64,000 bases of DNA, taken from contig NZ_BFCH01000017.1 of the NCBI RefSeq assembly GCF_003112775.1, positions 310,001-374,000 of the forward strand, written 5' to 3'. This document shows positions 15,629-24,284 of the stretch, one piece after another. A model generated the notes under the pieces. The model made no database searches. It was not told the DNA's origin and was given only the letters and a program-made list of their open reading frames with translations. The position numbers were made by a program, and so were the translations under genes. The DNA is from Mycobacterium montefiorense (GTDB lineage: Bacteria; Actinomycetota; Actinomycetes; Mycobacteriales; Mycobacteriaceae). Position 1 is the stretch's first letter, and every line of letters begins with the position of its first letter.

Positions 15629-16141
15629 ATGCTGTCAACCATGGTTGTCAAATCTGGTTCACGGGCACTGCAGACCGATCTGGGTGAGGCGCTGCGGGTT
15701 GCCTGGTGGAGCTATGCCCAACGGATCGACGCAGAGCTAGCGGCTGCTGGTTTGCCAGGGCGTGAGTTTCCACTGAACTACCTCTTCGCGCTCTGCGGTC
15801 AACCAGAGCCAATGACAATTTCAGAAATGGGTCGGCAATTTGCCGTCAGTCGGCAGGCGGCCAGCAAGATCACCGCTGAACTACGCCGGCGCGGGTACGT
15901 AGCGGTGGCCGCCTCGGCGACCGATCAGCGGGAGAAGGTGGTAGAGGTCACCGCAAAAGCCGTCGAGCTCGTTACAGCGCGGCGGCGCGCCGCGGCCGCG
16001 CTGGACCGGGAAATCGGTGAACGTCTCGGCCGCGCCGGGGTCGCCGAGCTGCAACGCGGGCTGGAGACAATAGCTGAGGTTTCCGTGGGCAAGAAGCGCG
16101 CCGAATTCGGCAACCTGTACCGCTCACCCAGGATGTGGTGA
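15629..16141 (+). CDS. MarR family transcriptional regulator
   Basis: A 170-residue winged-helix regulator from ATG 15629 or, equally possible, ATG 15641. The recognition region MTISEMGRQFAVSRQAASKITAELRRRGYVAV lies at about residues 60-92, with the wing ASATDQREKVVEVT next, and a C-terminal dimerisation helix. The N-terminal AWWSYAQRIDAELAAAGLPG fits the family. It is divergent from the gly-rich surface protein gene with a good operator candidate in the gap, so local autoregulation and control of that gene are likely. The ligand is unknown. Confidence 0.87.
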   Translation: MLSTMVVKSGSRALQTDLGEALRVAWWSYAQRIDAELAAAGLPGREFPLNYLFALCGQPEPMTISEMGRQFAVSRQAASKITAELRRRGYVAVAASATDQREKVVEVTAKAVELVTARRRAAAALDREIGERLGRAGVAELQRGLETIAEVSVGKKRAEFGNLYRSPRMW

Positions 16142-16156
16142 AGGGCGCCGCCCCGA

Positions 16157-16705
16157 CTAGTCGGTGGTCGGTTTGATTCCGACGGCGTGGCGCAACTGCG
16201 CCAGGAACTGCTCGGCGTCGTCGCTGCGAACGATGTAGTGCGAGATGGCGATCCGGATCACCGTCGCCGCCTTCACCGCGGCGTTGGGCCCGGGCAGGTG
16301 CCGTTGCAGACCGTCGCGCATCTGCGGGATGACGTTGCCGAACTGGGCGATGGTGTGCTCGGGTTCGACGTCCACCATGCGCACGCCGGAATATGAATGC
16401 TGGTACTCGACAATGAATCTCAGCACGGCGTCGAGCTTCTCGTAGCCCTTGAGTCCCGCGGTGGCCTTCACCAGACCGCTTTCGAAAAGCTGGCGCTCGT
16501 AGTGCGAGAACGCCGACAGCAACTCCTCTTTGGAGGCGAACCAGCGGTAGAGGGTGGGACGCGAGACCCCAGCCTGGGCGGCGACCTCGGACAGGCTGAG
16601 TTTGGTCTTGCCATTGCGCCCGAGCACCTCGGCGGTCGCCAACAGGATCCGCTGACGCGTCGAGGTGTCCTCGCTCGTGGTCGTCGCCCCGACTGGCTGC
16701 GTCAT
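16157..16705 (-). CDS. TetR family transcriptional regulator
   Basis: A 182-residue TetR protein from ATG 16705 (ATG 16741 possible). The helix-turn-helix LSLSEVAAQAGVSRPTLYRWFASKEEL is at about residues 37-63. The C-terminal part carries YQHSYSGVRMVDVEPEHTIAQFG. It is the last gene of the minus-strand group that also holds a thioesterase, SMP-30 and SRPBCC genes, and it is the only regulator inside that group, which makes it the best local candidate for reading the 29-bp element found at 18438, 19037 and 25527. That link is inference. Confidence 0.86.
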   Translation of the reverse strand: MTQPVGATTTSEDTSTRQRILLATAEVLGRNGKTKLSLSEVAAQAGVSRPTLYRWFASKEELLSAFSHYERQLFESGLVKATAGLKGYEKLDAVLRFIVEYQHSYSGVRMVDVEPEHTIAQFGNVIPQMRDGLQRHLPGPNAAVKAATVIRIAISHYIVRSDDAEQFLAQLRHAVGIKPTTD

Positions 16706-16757
16706 ATCTGAGACTTTACGAAGTATTGGCGAACTAGCCACGTTTCTTTTGCCCCCG

Positions 16758-17579
16758 TCAGTTTGACCGCGGCCGCCGGCGCACCAGCACGGACTGCTGG
16801 ATGGCGCCGACCGCGCCTTGCTCGTCGAACAGCGTGCCGATCGTCGTCCCGATGCCGTCCGGCCCGTAACTGGTTTCCGCGCGAATACCGACCCAGTCGC
16901 CGTCGGGCACGCGGAATACGTGCACGGCGAGATCGGTGTTCAAAAACGTCCATTTGGTGATGTCGAGTTTGCTGCCGATACCGTTGGCGCAGTCGGCCAC
17001 CGCGAACAGCCTTTCCAGCTGTGTCATGTTCTCACCCTGGACGACATCGACGGCTGGCTTGATCCACGATTCGCCGGGGCCCGGGCTCAACGGCTCGGTC
17101 AGCCAGAGCCACTCCAGGCTGTGCACGTAGTTGCGGTCCCACTCCTTGGCTTTGAGATTGCGGTTGCGGGCTTCGGCACGCGGCCGGGGCAGCTCGGCGG
17201 CGGCGTGCGCCACCGCCTGGGTGTCCTGCTGCTGCAGCCGCCAACCGCTGGCGCGAGCGACCGGGCGGGGCTGGCCGTCGGGCCCCGGGGCCAGCATCTC
17301 GGCGGTCACCAGCTCGATCTGCTTGCCGCCGCGCTGCAGCTGCGAACGGACCCACAGATCGCCTTCCGACGGCACCCCGCCCAGCAGATCGATGACGACC
17401 CGGGACAGCCGGGTGTCGTCGCGCTGCTCGCACCGCTGCAGGGCCCGGGCCAGTAGCGCCGACACCGGACCCCCGTGCTGAATCGCCGCCGACCAGGTGC
17501 CGCGCGCCAGGTCGGTCGCCCGGAACTTCTCGCCCAACGCGTCGGCGTCGTCGATCAGCTCGTAGTAGGAGTCGGTCAC
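16758..17579 (-). CDS. Acyl-CoA thioesterase domain protein (4HBT_3 type)
   Basis: A 273-residue double hot-dog protein from GTG 17579 behind GAGGGAGA. The start segment FRATDLARGTWSAAIQHGGPVSALLARAL is typical of this family; later come RVVIDLLGGVPSEGDLWVR and, in the second half, WTFLNTDLAVHVFRVPDGDWVGIRAETSYG. Enzymes of this type hydrolyse acyl-CoA esters; in this context the acyl group is probably an intermediate of the island pathway. It lies 20 bp downstream of the SMP-30 gene on the same strand and is very likely in its operon. Confidence 0.85.
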   Translation of the reverse strand: MTDSYYELIDDADALGEKFRATDLARGTWSAAIQHGGPVSALLARALQRCEQRDDTRLSRVVIDLLGGVPSEGDLWVRSQLQRGGKQIELVTAEMLAPGPDGQPRPVARASGWRLQQQDTQAVAHAAAELPRPRAEARNRNLKAKEWDRNYVHSLEWLWLTEPLSPGPGESWIKPAVDVVQGENMTQLERLFAVADCANGIGSKLDITKWTFLNTDLAVHVFRVPDGDWVGIRAETSYGPDGIGTTIGTLFDEQGAVGAIQQSVLVRRRPRSN

Positions 17580-17599
17580 GTGTCTCCCTCTCGGAGGTC

Positions 17600-18427
17600 T
17601 CAGGGCAGCCCGGCGCCGGGCGTGGCGACCTGCACGGCGTCGAGCCGCGATCCCCGGGTGCCCACCAGGCGCTGAGGATATGCGTCGGTACTCGACAGCA
17701 GAAACAGGATGCGGCGTTCGGGGCCGCCGAGCGTGCAGGCGATGGCGACCCGGTCGCCCATATCGATGCGGTCGGTCACATCGCCGCCCTCGACGATCCG
17801 CTCGAATTGGTGCGCCAGCGTCATCGACGTCCAGACGCCGCCCGCGGCGTCCAGGGTGATGCCATCGGGCGGTCCGTCCAGGCCGTCGGCGAAGATCCGC
17901 CGGTCGTGCAGCGCGCCGGTGTCGTCGATGGTGAACGCGGTGAGTCGGCGGCCGATCGATTCGGCGACGATCAACGTCTTCCGGTCCGGCGTGATGACCA
18001 TTCCGTTGGGAAAGTCGAGGTCCTCGGCGACGACAGTGGCCCCGCTGGCGCTGTCGTCGGCGTCGAGGCGAACGATGACGCCGCCGCTTCGGGCCTGGGA
18101 TCCGATGTAGGCGCGCCCCGCGTCGTCGATGACCATGTCGCCCAGGCTGGCCGGGACCAGGGCGGTGAGATCGGCGATCTCCTCCACGGTTTCCCCGTCA
18201 TAACGCAGCACCCGCCGGTCTTCGGCCGACGCGATCAGCAGCGACCCGTCGGGGCAGAAGCCCAGGCCCGAGGGGGAGTGCCCGGGCAGCCGCAGCGTGG
18301 TCAGTGCGCCAGCCAGGGTCGAGGTGTGGACCGCTTCCCCCAGCATGTCGGAGAACCACAGCAGGCCCTCGAACCAGCGGGGGCCTTCGCCAAAGCAGAA
18401 CCCGTTGGCCAGCGACTCGGGGATCAT
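17600..18427 (-). CDS. SMP-30/gluconolactonase/LRE family protein
   Basis: A 275-residue six-bladed beta-propeller of the SMP-30 family from ATG 18427. The metal-site residues are in recognisable places: the early Glu in EGPRWFE, the Asn in DFPNGMVITPD, and the Asp in PPDGITLDAAGGVW. Members hydrolyse lactones or phosphoesters. In a pathway that contains a Baeyer-Villiger monooxygenase, a lactonase is an attractive role, but this is inference. A copy of the 29-bp element sits 11 bp upstream of the start, in reverse orientation to the other two relative to the map, consistent with its minus-strand gene. Confidence 0.88.
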   Translation of the reverse strand: MIPESLANGFCFGEGPRWFEGLLWFSDMLGEAVHTSTLAGALTTLRLPGHSPSGLGFCPDGSLLIASAEDRRVLRYDGETVEEIADLTALVPASLGDMVIDDAGRAYIGSQARSGGVIVRLDADDSASGATVVAEDLDFPNGMVITPDRKTLIVAESIGRRLTAFTIDDTGALHDRRIFADGLDGPPDGITLDAAGGVWTSMTLAHQFERIVEGGDVTDRIDMGDRVAIACTLGGPERRILFLLSSTDAYPQRLVGTRGSRLDAVQVATPGAGLP

Positions 18428-18437
18428 CGGCTCAAGC

Positions 18438-18466
18438 CTTTACAAAACACCGCAAAAGTGTCATGC
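18438..18466 (-). promoter_or_regulatory. 29-bp element, copy 1 (upstream of SMP-30 operon)
   Basis: On the plus strand: CTTTACAAA, nine variable bases, AAGTGTCATGC. It lies 11 bp upstream of the SMP-30 start codon. The two outer blocks match the other copies at 19037 and 25527 at 19 of 20 positions with identical spacing. TTTACA and TGTCAC-like blocks form an imperfect dyad (ACA, then TGT, about 20 bp centre to centre). Confidence 0.65.
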
Positions 18467-18482
18467 AATCCCGGCTCCGGTG

Positions 18483-18959
18483 TCAATCTGATGCCCGGGC
18501 GAGCTCGCGCGCGACGGCCTCGTGATAGGCGTCGATCCTGGCCGGGTTGGCCTGTTCGAAGAGCCGATCGGGCAGTGGGGCGTGCTTGGGCGCCTCAATC
18601 GTCATGGTGCGCGAAAACAGCGTCATGTCGTGTCCCGGCCTACTGAACCGGTAGGACACCGTGATGCGGCCCGTTAAGCCGCCATTTCCGGCGCGGTCGT
18701 GGCCCAGGCGTCCGATCGAGGTGAACACGAACTGGATGGGGCGCACCGCGACGGCCAGCTGCCAGGTGAAGATTCGGTCCCCGTCGGGGCCCGCTTCCTC
18801 CCAGGTGTCGCCGACCTTGAGCGGCAGTGGTGGCAGCTCGCCGATCTGCGCGCTGCCGGGATAGGTCTTAGTCCAGTTCTGCGGATTGGTGACGAAGTCG
18901 TACACGGTCTCGGCGGACTGGGTAAACGCGGTCTCTGACGTGCTCGTCACGATGCCCAA
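18483..18959 (-). CDS. SRPBCC (START-like) family protein
   Basis: A 158-residue protein with the helix-grip signature of the SRPBCC superfamily: TSETAFTQSAETVYDFVTNPQNWTKTYPG at the start, then KVGDTWEEAGPDG, ITVSYRFSRPG and a C-terminal helix containing HEAVARELARA. The start is TTG 18959 (AGAGAGG about 9 bp upstream) or GTG 18950. Members bind hydrophobic ligands or act as polyketide cyclase-like enzymes; the ligand is unknown. It precedes the SMP-30 gene by 55 bp on the same strand, with element copy 1 between them. Confidence 0.82.
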   Translation of the reverse strand: MGIVTSTSETAFTQSAETVYDFVTNPQNWTKTYPGSAQIGELPPLPLKVGDTWEEAGPDGDRIFTWQLAVAVRPIQFVFTSIGRLGHDRAGNGGLTGRITVSYRFSRPGHDMTLFSRTMTIEAPKHAPLPDRLFEQANPARIDAYHEAVARELARASD

Positions 18960-19036
18960 TTATGTTGCCTCTCTGTGCTTTCCATTGGTCTAATCGGGGG
19001 TTGCCCGCGATGTTCGGCCGAGTCTTGTTAGCCAAG

Positions 19037-19065
19037 CTTTACAAATCCTACTCAAAGTGTCACGC
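19037..19065 (+). promoter_or_regulatory. 29-bp element, copy 2 (SRPBCC / TesB divergent region)
   Basis: CTTTACAAA, nine variable bases, AAGTGTCACGC, followed by TGA. It lies in the divergent gap, 18-30 bp before the thioesterase start and 78 bp before the SRPBCC start. It is identical in both outer blocks to copy 3 at 25527. Confidence 0.7.
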
Positions 19066-19082
19066 TGAGCCGGAAGCTGCAA

Positions 19083-19985
19083 GTGCGAGAAGTGGAGTCC
19101 GATTTGACCACGGAATCTGAGCAGACCGAGTGGACGGTGCAGGGCCTGCTGGATCTGTTCGACGTGCAAGCCGACGGGGACGACCGATTCTCCGGTGACA
19201 CCGGCATCGCCGGCGGCGACGAACGGCAGGTGGTGGAAGGCACCCAGGTGCTCGCCCAGGCGATTGTCGCCGTGTCCAAACGATTCCCGGACAAGTCGGT
19301 GCGCTCGGCACACGCGGTGTTCTCGCGTGCCGTGGTTGTCGGCCCGCCGATCGAGCTCGTCATCGACGTGGTGTCCGAGGGCCGGTCCACCGCGACCGCG
19401 GTCGTCGCCGTGCATCAGAACGAGCGGCGCTGCCTGAGCATCACGGTGCTGGCCGACGTTCCCACCGACGACGTCATCCGCCACCACCTGCCGCGGCCCG
19501 AGGTCGCGGCCCCGGCTGATGCGCACCACACGCCGATGCCGATGGCCGGACGCGAACTACGCCTGGTCGACGTCGTCGACGTCAACAGCCCCGACGAGGT
19601 CGGGCCGCCGGAGCTGTACGCGTGGTTGCACTATGACCCGATCCCGGCCCGCGACGACCTGGCCAAGGCGCTGCTGGCGTACTTCACCGGTCATCTGGGG
19701 ATCTCCACCACCATGCGTCCGCATGAGGGCATCGGCACCGCCCAGGCGCACCTGACCGTGTCCACCGCTCCGATGAGCATCTCGGTCGCCTTCCACGAGC
19801 CGGTCAGCTGGTCCGGATGGCTGCTCTACACCCACGAGAGCACCCAGGTCGGCGCCGGAATGTCGTACGTACGCGGCACCGTGCATGCCGAGGAGGGCGA
19901 GTTGCTGGCCTCCTTCGCCCAGGAGGCGCTGATCCGGCCGCTGCGCACCAGCGACACCTCGATCGACTCGCGCGCCCGCTTCTGA
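19083..19985 (+). CDS. Acyl-CoA thioesterase II-like (TesB) protein
   Basis: A 300-residue double hot-dog thioesterase starting at GTG 19083 or GTG 19095; no ATG is available. Family features are WTVQGLLDLFDVQ, VVEGTQVLAQAIVAVSKRFPDKSVRSAHAVFSRAV, and in the second half LAYFTGHLGISTTMRPHEGIG and SVAFHEPVSWSGWLLYTHES followed by AGMSYVRGTVH. It would release free acids from acyl-CoA intermediates. It heads a three-gene run with the LLM monooxygenase (5 bp gap) and acyl-CoA dehydrogenase (adjacent), with a 29-bp element just upstream. Confidence 0.85.
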   Translation: MREVESDLTTESEQTEWTVQGLLDLFDVQADGDDRFSGDTGIAGGDERQVVEGTQVLAQAIVAVSKRFPDKSVRSAHAVFSRAVVVGPPIELVIDVVSEGRSTATAVVAVHQNERRCLSITVLADVPTDDVIRHHLPRPEVAAPADAHHTPMPMAGRELRLVDVVDVNSPDEVGPPELYAWLHYDPIPARDDLAKALLAYFTGHLGISTTMRPHEGIGTAQAHLTVSTAPMSISVAFHEPVSWSGWLLYTHESTQVGAGMSYVRGTVHAEEGELLASFAQEALIRPLRTSDTSIDSRARF

Positions 19986-19990
19986 CCGCC

Positions 19991-20905
19991 ATGTATTTCA
20001 CCATCACGCACCCGATGCACAGCCATCCCTACAACCCGGAGCTGGTGAGTGGGGACGGCATCGGGAAGATGGCGGCGGCCACCGAAGCGGCCGGCGTACA
20101 CGGGTTCGGCTTCACCGATCATCCGGCACCGTCGCAGCGGTGGCTCGAGGCCGGCGGGCACGACGCGTTAGATCCCTTTGTCGCATTGGGTTTCGCGGCG
20201 GCCACCACGTCCACGCTGCGATTGATCCCCAACATTGTGGTGTTGCCGTATCGAAACCCGTTCGTGGTGGCCAAATCCGGCGCCACCCTGGATCTGCTGT
20301 CCGGTGGCCGCTTCACGCTTGCGGTCGGCGTGGGCTATCTCAAGCGTGAGTTCGCGGCACTGGGCGTCAGCTACGACGAGCGCGCCGAGCTGTTCGAGGA
20401 GTCGCTGCAAGTGATCCGATCGATCTGGACCGGCGACGACATCACCTTTGAGGGAAAGCATTTCAGCGCGCGCGGCATCACCGCGCATCCCCGGCCGCCG
20501 AGTAGCCCGCCGATCTGGATCGGCGGCAACACCACGGCGTCTCGCCAGCGGGTAGCGCAGTACGGGGACGGCTGGTGCCCGTTTCCCGCCCCGCCCCAAC
20601 TGGCCCAGACCGCCGGCACCGCCGTCATCGACTCGGTGGCCAAGCTTGCCGACGGCATCGACGATCTCCGGCGTCGCTGCGATGCCGAGGGCAGGGACTG
20701 GTCCGCGATCGACATCACCTTCACCAACTTCGATGGCGGCAGCCCGACCGACGACGCGTTCAACGCCGACGCGTACTTGGAGGGCCTGCAGAAGTTGGAG
20801 AAGCTGGGGGTCACCTGGGTCAGTGTCCACCTGCCCGGCGACAGCGTGGCACACGCGCTCGAGACTCTCGACCGTTTCCGTACGCTCGTGATCGACGCCG
20901 TCTAA
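19991..20905 (+). CDS. LLM-class F420-dependent oxidoreductase
   Basis: A 304-residue luciferase-like (beta/alpha)8 barrel protein from ATG 19991, 5 bp after the thioesterase gene. Typical segments are the N-terminal EAAGVHGFGFTDHPAPS, LRLIPNIVVLPYRNPFVVAKSGATLDLLSGGRFTLAVGVGYLKREF and SSPPIWIGGNTTASRQRVAQYGDGW. In mycobacteria this class mostly uses coenzyme F420 to oxidise alcohols or reduce enones; the exact reaction is not readable. Its stop TAA abuts the ATG of the acyl-CoA dehydrogenase, so the genes are co-transcribed. Confidence 0.88.
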   Translation: MYFTITHPMHSHPYNPELVSGDGIGKMAAATEAAGVHGFGFTDHPAPSQRWLEAGGHDALDPFVALGFAAATTSTLRLIPNIVVLPYRNPFVVAKSGATLDLLSGGRFTLAVGVGYLKREFAALGVSYDERAELFEESLQVIRSIWTGDDITFEGKHFSARGITAHPRPPSSPPIWIGGNTTASRQRVAQYGDGWCPFPAPPQLAQTAGTAVIDSVAKLADGIDDLRRRCDAEGRDWSAIDITFTNFDGGSPTDDAFNADAYLEGLQKLEKLGVTWVSVHLPGDSVAHALETLDRFRTLVIDAV

Positions 20906-22081
20906 ATGGACTTTTCCCACGTCGACCTTTCGCCCGAGGACCAGGAGTTTTACCACAAGTTCCGGGAATTCATCACCGAACATGTCACCGACGAAGTGCG
21001 ACGGCGTGATCGTGAGATCGGTGAAAACTTCAGTGAGCCAGTGCATTTGGCACTGGGCGAAGCGGGGTATCTGACGTCGGACTGGAAGCTGGAGTCCGAA
21101 GGCGGCTTCGATCCGGTGCGCCGCCGGATCTTTCACCTCGAGATCGGCCGTGCTCACGCGCCGTGGTTCCACTGGGGCACCACGGCGGTCGTCGCCCGGT
21201 TGGTGCAGCAGTTCGGGGTGCCAGAACTCGTCGACGCGGTGCTGCCCGGCGTGCTGTCCGGCGAGATCCGGCTGTGTCTGGGCTACACCGAGCCAGAGGG
21301 CGGCTCCGATGTCGCGACCTGCAAGACCCGAGCTGTGCGCGACGGTGATGGATGGATCATTAACGGCTCCAAGATGTTTACCTCCAATGCGCAGAATGCC
21401 AAGTATGTCTTCCTGCTCACCAACACCGATCCGCAGGGACGTAAACACAAGAACCTGACCATGTTTCTGGTGCCGCTGGATTCATCGGGTATCGAAATCC
21501 AGGGCATCCGCACGCTGGACGGCGACCGCACCAATATCGTGTATTACAGCGACGTGCGGGTCGATGATCTCTACCGGATCGGTGAGGTCAACGGCGGCTG
21601 GACGGTGATGCGGTTCGCCCTGGACGCGGAGCATGGCATCACCGACCCGGCAGACCATGGCTTGCAGAACATTTCGATGATGTCAGAGCACGGCCACCTG
21701 ATGGCGGAGGCGGCCGACGGGGTCGCCGCCATCCTGTCCGCGCCCGACGCGGACGGGCGGCGGGGCATCGACGATGAGGCGACGAAGTACCGGCTCGGCC
21801 GTAGCCTCGCCCGCATCGAGGCCGCGGTCTCCACTCCCGGCACGTACGGACGTGTCGCACTGATTCAGACGATGCGCGACGTCTCCCCGGAGCTGATGGA
21901 CATGCTGGGGGCTGCATCGACATTGCCCACCGACACAACGGGTTCGGTGGATAACGGCGCCGTCGAGTTCATCTTCCGGCACGGCATCCCCGCTGGGATC
22001 TACGGCGGCACCATGGAAGTCTTTCGCAACATGATCGCCCAGCACGATCTGAAGCTCGGCCGCCCTAGCTACGGCGGATGA
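20906..22081 (+). CDS. Acyl-CoA dehydrogenase
   Basis: A 391-residue FAD-dependent acyl-CoA dehydrogenase from ATG 20906 immediately after the previous stop. The N-terminal helical domain leads to LGYTEPEGGSDVATCKTRA at about residue 125-143, then INGSKMFTSNAQNAKYVFLL, and the C-terminal YGGTMEVFRNMIAQHDL, both standard for the family. It introduces a 2,3-double bond in an acyl-CoA and would fit the beta-oxidation part of the island pathway. Its end overlaps the convergent DUF427 gene by 17 bp. Confidence 0.92.
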   Translation: MDFSHVDLSPEDQEFYHKFREFITEHVTDEVRRRDREIGENFSEPVHLALGEAGYLTSDWKLESEGGFDPVRRRIFHLEIGRAHAPWFHWGTTAVVARLVQQFGVPELVDAVLPGVLSGEIRLCLGYTEPEGGSDVATCKTRAVRDGDGWIINGSKMFTSNAQNAKYVFLLTNTDPQGRKHKNLTMFLVPLDSSGIEIQGIRTLDGDRTNIVYYSDVRVDDLYRIGEVNGGWTVMRFALDAEHGITDPADHGLQNISMMSEHGHLMAEAADGVAAILSAPDADGRRGIDDEATKYRLGRSLARIEAAVSTPGTYGRVALIQTMRDVSPELMDMLGAASTLPTDTTGSVDNGAVEFIFRHGIPAGIYGGTMEVFRNMIAQHDLKLGRPSYGG

Positions 22082-22739
22082 GAGGTAGCTCGGCCACTAC
22101 ATCCGCGTGCGTGTCGTCGAAGCTCAGAAAGCCTTTGATGGGCCAGCTTTCCGCCGGCGGTTCCGAATAGCTCCAGGCCACGTCGTCGATGCTATCCGCG
22201 GACCAGTACGTCGCGAAACCTTTGTAGTTGCAGTAGCTCGACGTCTCCGAGCGGCGCAACAGATCGATTCGCACGTGCGCAGGATCGACGTAAAGCCGTG
22301 GCTCGAGCGAGGTTTCGAAAACGATCACGGTATCGTCGGTGTCGACGAGCACGGTACCTGCGACGCTGACGCGCAGGCGCCGCGTGGTCGGGCGGCAGTC
22401 GACGCGGTGATACGGATTCGGCGGGTAGTGAACGAGTTCGCGGCCTTCCTCCAGCCAGGTATCGACGGCATCCCACGGCACGTGCACGAAACCCGGTGCC
22501 TCCGGCTCGGGTTCGGCGGGTAGGTCGCCCACTTCCTCGGCCCGGAACAGATAACTCAGCGGGCGGCCCTGCCGATGCACCATCAGCACCTGCTCGGTGT
22601 CGATCACCGGGCGGCCGCCCCGCAGCGCCTGCACGCGGCGTGGGTGCGGTTCGATGTAGACGACGTCGCCGGGCAGCGGGGGAGAGAACCGCCCGGCCGG
22701 ATCGCTACCGAGCGGACCACGTCCGGCCACCAGACTCAT
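22065..22739 (-). CDS. DUF427 domain protein
   Basis: A 224-residue protein from ATG 22739. The C-terminal half is a DUF427 domain: RRLRVSVAGTVLVDTDDTVIVFETSLEPRLYVDPAHV, then TSSYCNYKGFATYWS and AWSYSEPPAESWPIKGFLSF, with a partial first copy at residues 25-75. DUF427 proteins have a small tent-like beta fold and no established enzymatic role. It shares direction with the HxlR regulator upstream (9 bp gap) and may be in that operon. Confidence 0.85.
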   Translation of the reverse strand: MSLVAGRGPLGSDPAGRFSPPLPGDVVYIEPHPRRVQALRGGRPVIDTEQVLMVHRQGRPLSYLFRAEEVGDLPAEPEPEAPGFVHVPWDAVDTWLEEGRELVHYPPNPYHRVDCRPTTRRLRVSVAGTVLVDTDDTVIVFETSLEPRLYVDPAHVRIDLLRRSETSSYCNYKGFATYWSADSIDDVAWSYSEPPAESWPIKGFLSFDDTHADVVAELPLIRRS

Positions 22740-22748
22740 AGGCCTAGG

Positions 22749-23237
22749 TTAACGCCGACGTCCGGCACCACTGGCCCGGATCTGGATGTCCGCCGAACGC
22801 TTCTTCGGGGCATCGGAGTCGGTGGTCACTCGAACGGCCAAGGTTTGGCCGGTGCCGGCGTCGATGAACGACAGTGGCGGTGAGCCGTCCTGCAGGTAGG
22901 TGTCGCCCCACTGCACCAGCGACATGAACACCGGCAACAAGTCCTCCCCGGGCTCGGTCAGCCGATACTCGTCCCGGGCCCGGCTGCCCGGCTCTTGGTA
23001 CGGGACGCGCGCGACGATCTGGGCCGCTTCGAGCTGTTTGAGTGCCCGCGACACCGCCGGTGCCGACGTCTTGATCCGATCTACGAAGTCCTCGAAGCGC
23101 GTTGTGCCGAAGAATAATTCGCGCAGGACCTGAAACGTGGTCTTGGTGTTGAGCAGCTCGAGAACCTTGGACATCGAACAGGAATCGCCAGCCGACCACC
23201 ACTGCCGGCGGTCCTGCAGCCTCTTCTCGAACTCCAT
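22749..23237 (-). CDS. HxlR family transcriptional regulator
   Basis: A 162-residue HxlR-type winged-helix protein from ATG 23237. The N-terminal CSMSKVLELLNTKTTFQVLRELFFGTTRFEDFVDRI and PAVSRALKQLEAAQIVARVPYQEPGSRARDEYRLTEPGEDLLPV are diagnostic; Cys20 occupies the position where redox-sensing members have theirs. HxlR proteins often respond to quinones, aldehydes or other electrophiles. It is divergent from an NmrA-like gene with several operator-like repeats in the gap, the usual arrangement for this family. Confidence 0.9.
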   Translation of the reverse strand: MEFEKRLQDRRQWWSAGDSCSMSKVLELLNTKTTFQVLRELFFGTTRFEDFVDRIKTSAPAVSRALKQLEAAQIVARVPYQEPGSRARDEYRLTEPGEDLLPVFMSLVQWGDTYLQDGSPPLSFIDAGTGQTLAVRVTTDSDAPKKRSADIQIRASGAGRRR

Positions 23238-23253
23238 CCGAAACTCCTATGGA

Positions 23254-23313
23254 TAACGCTTGCGTTAGTCAGCATACAATGATTTGATCTAACTAACGAC
23301 AACATTAGTCAGC
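23254..23313. promoter_or_regulatory. Operator cluster between HxlR and NmrA-like genes
   Basis: TAACGC, two bases, GCGTTA (23254-23267) is a perfect-arm dyad. TTAGTCAGC occurs at 23265-23273 and again at 23305-23313, with CTAACTAAC, an inverted near-copy, at 23289-23297. The AT-rich patch lies 17 bp above the HxlR start and about 50 bp above the NmrA-like start, so binding could regulate both. Confidence 0.55.
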
Positions 23314-23363
23314 GTGGGGGTGCTAGCGCGCCGACCAACGCCCATCAACGGCAAGGAGACAAC

Positions 23364-24284
23364 ATGTCGACCGAACGGCTGTTCCTGATCACCGCGCCAA
23401 CCGGAAACACCGGGGCGCCCACCGTCAAGTTCCTGCTCGAAGGCGGTCACCGGGTACGCGCCTTCGTGCACCGCATCGACCATCGCTCCGCGGCGTTGGC
23501 CGACCTCGGCGCCGAGATCGTCGAGGGCGACCTGCTGGACTTCCGCGCAGTCAGCTCGGCCATGGCCGGTGTCGACGCCGCCTACTTCTGCTATCCGATT
23601 GCGCCGGGCACCCTGCTGCCCGCCACCACGATCTTTGCTCAGGCCGCCGGCGAGGCCGGGGTTGACGCAGTGGTCAACATGTCCCAGATTTCGGCGCGTC
23701 GGGAAGCGAAAAGCAATGCCGCCCAGCAGCATTGGCTAGCTGAACGGCTGTTGGATCGCGCGACGTTCAAAACTATCCACCTGCGTCCGACCTTTTTCGC
23801 CGAGTGGCTCAAGTGGCAATGGCAGCGCGACGACAACGAGGGCGTGCTACGGCTGCCCTTCGGCGACGGCCGGCACGCGCCGATTTCTGGCACCGACCAA
23901 GCCGCGGTGATCGCCGCCGTCCTGCGCAACCCTGCGCCGCACGACCGCCAGATCTACCCGCTGGTGGGGGCCAGGGAACTTGACCATTACGGCATCGCCG
24001 CCGAAATGGCGGACACGCTGGGCATCCCGGTCCGTTACCAGCCGGTCGGAATCGCCGAATTCGCAATTGGGCTGGTCGCGGCGGGCTTCCCGGACTTCTT
24101 CGTGCAACACATCAGCAGCGTCGCCCAGGACTACCGGGACGGAATCTTCTCCGGCGAGAACAACCTGGTCGAGGTCATCAGTGGGCACCAACCGATGACC
24201 GTGGCCGACTACGTCAACGCCAACCGGGCCGAGTTCGATCACGACGGCCGATTCGTGCAACGCGGTCAGCTCAAGGCGAGCTGA
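23364..24284 (+). CDS. NmrA-like NAD(P)-binding protein
   Basis: A 306-residue atypical SDR from ATG 23364 with AAGGAGA upstream. The cofactor loop is TAPTGNTGAPTVKFLLEGGHRVRAFV near the N-terminus; the middle has GVDAVVNMSQISARREAKSNAAQQHWLAERLL and LRPTFFAEW, typical of NmrA/HSCARG-type quinone oxidoreductases or redox sensors. The pairing with an HxlR regulator suggests an electrophile-inducible reductase. The gene ends inside a strong hairpin. Confidence 0.85.
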   Translation: MSTERLFLITAPTGNTGAPTVKFLLEGGHRVRAFVHRIDHRSAALADLGAEIVEGDLLDFRAVSSAMAGVDAAYFCYPIAPGTLLPATTIFAQAAGEAGVDAVVNMSQISARREAKSNAAQQHWLAERLLDRATFKTIHLRPTFFAEWLKWQWQRDDNEGVLRLPFGDGRHAPISGTDQAAVIAAVLRNPAPHDRQIYPLVGARELDHYGIAAEMADTLGIPVRYQPVGIAEFAIGLVAAGFPDFFVQHISSVAQDYRDGIFSGENNLVEVISGHQPMTVADYVNANRAEFDHDGRFVQRGQLKAS

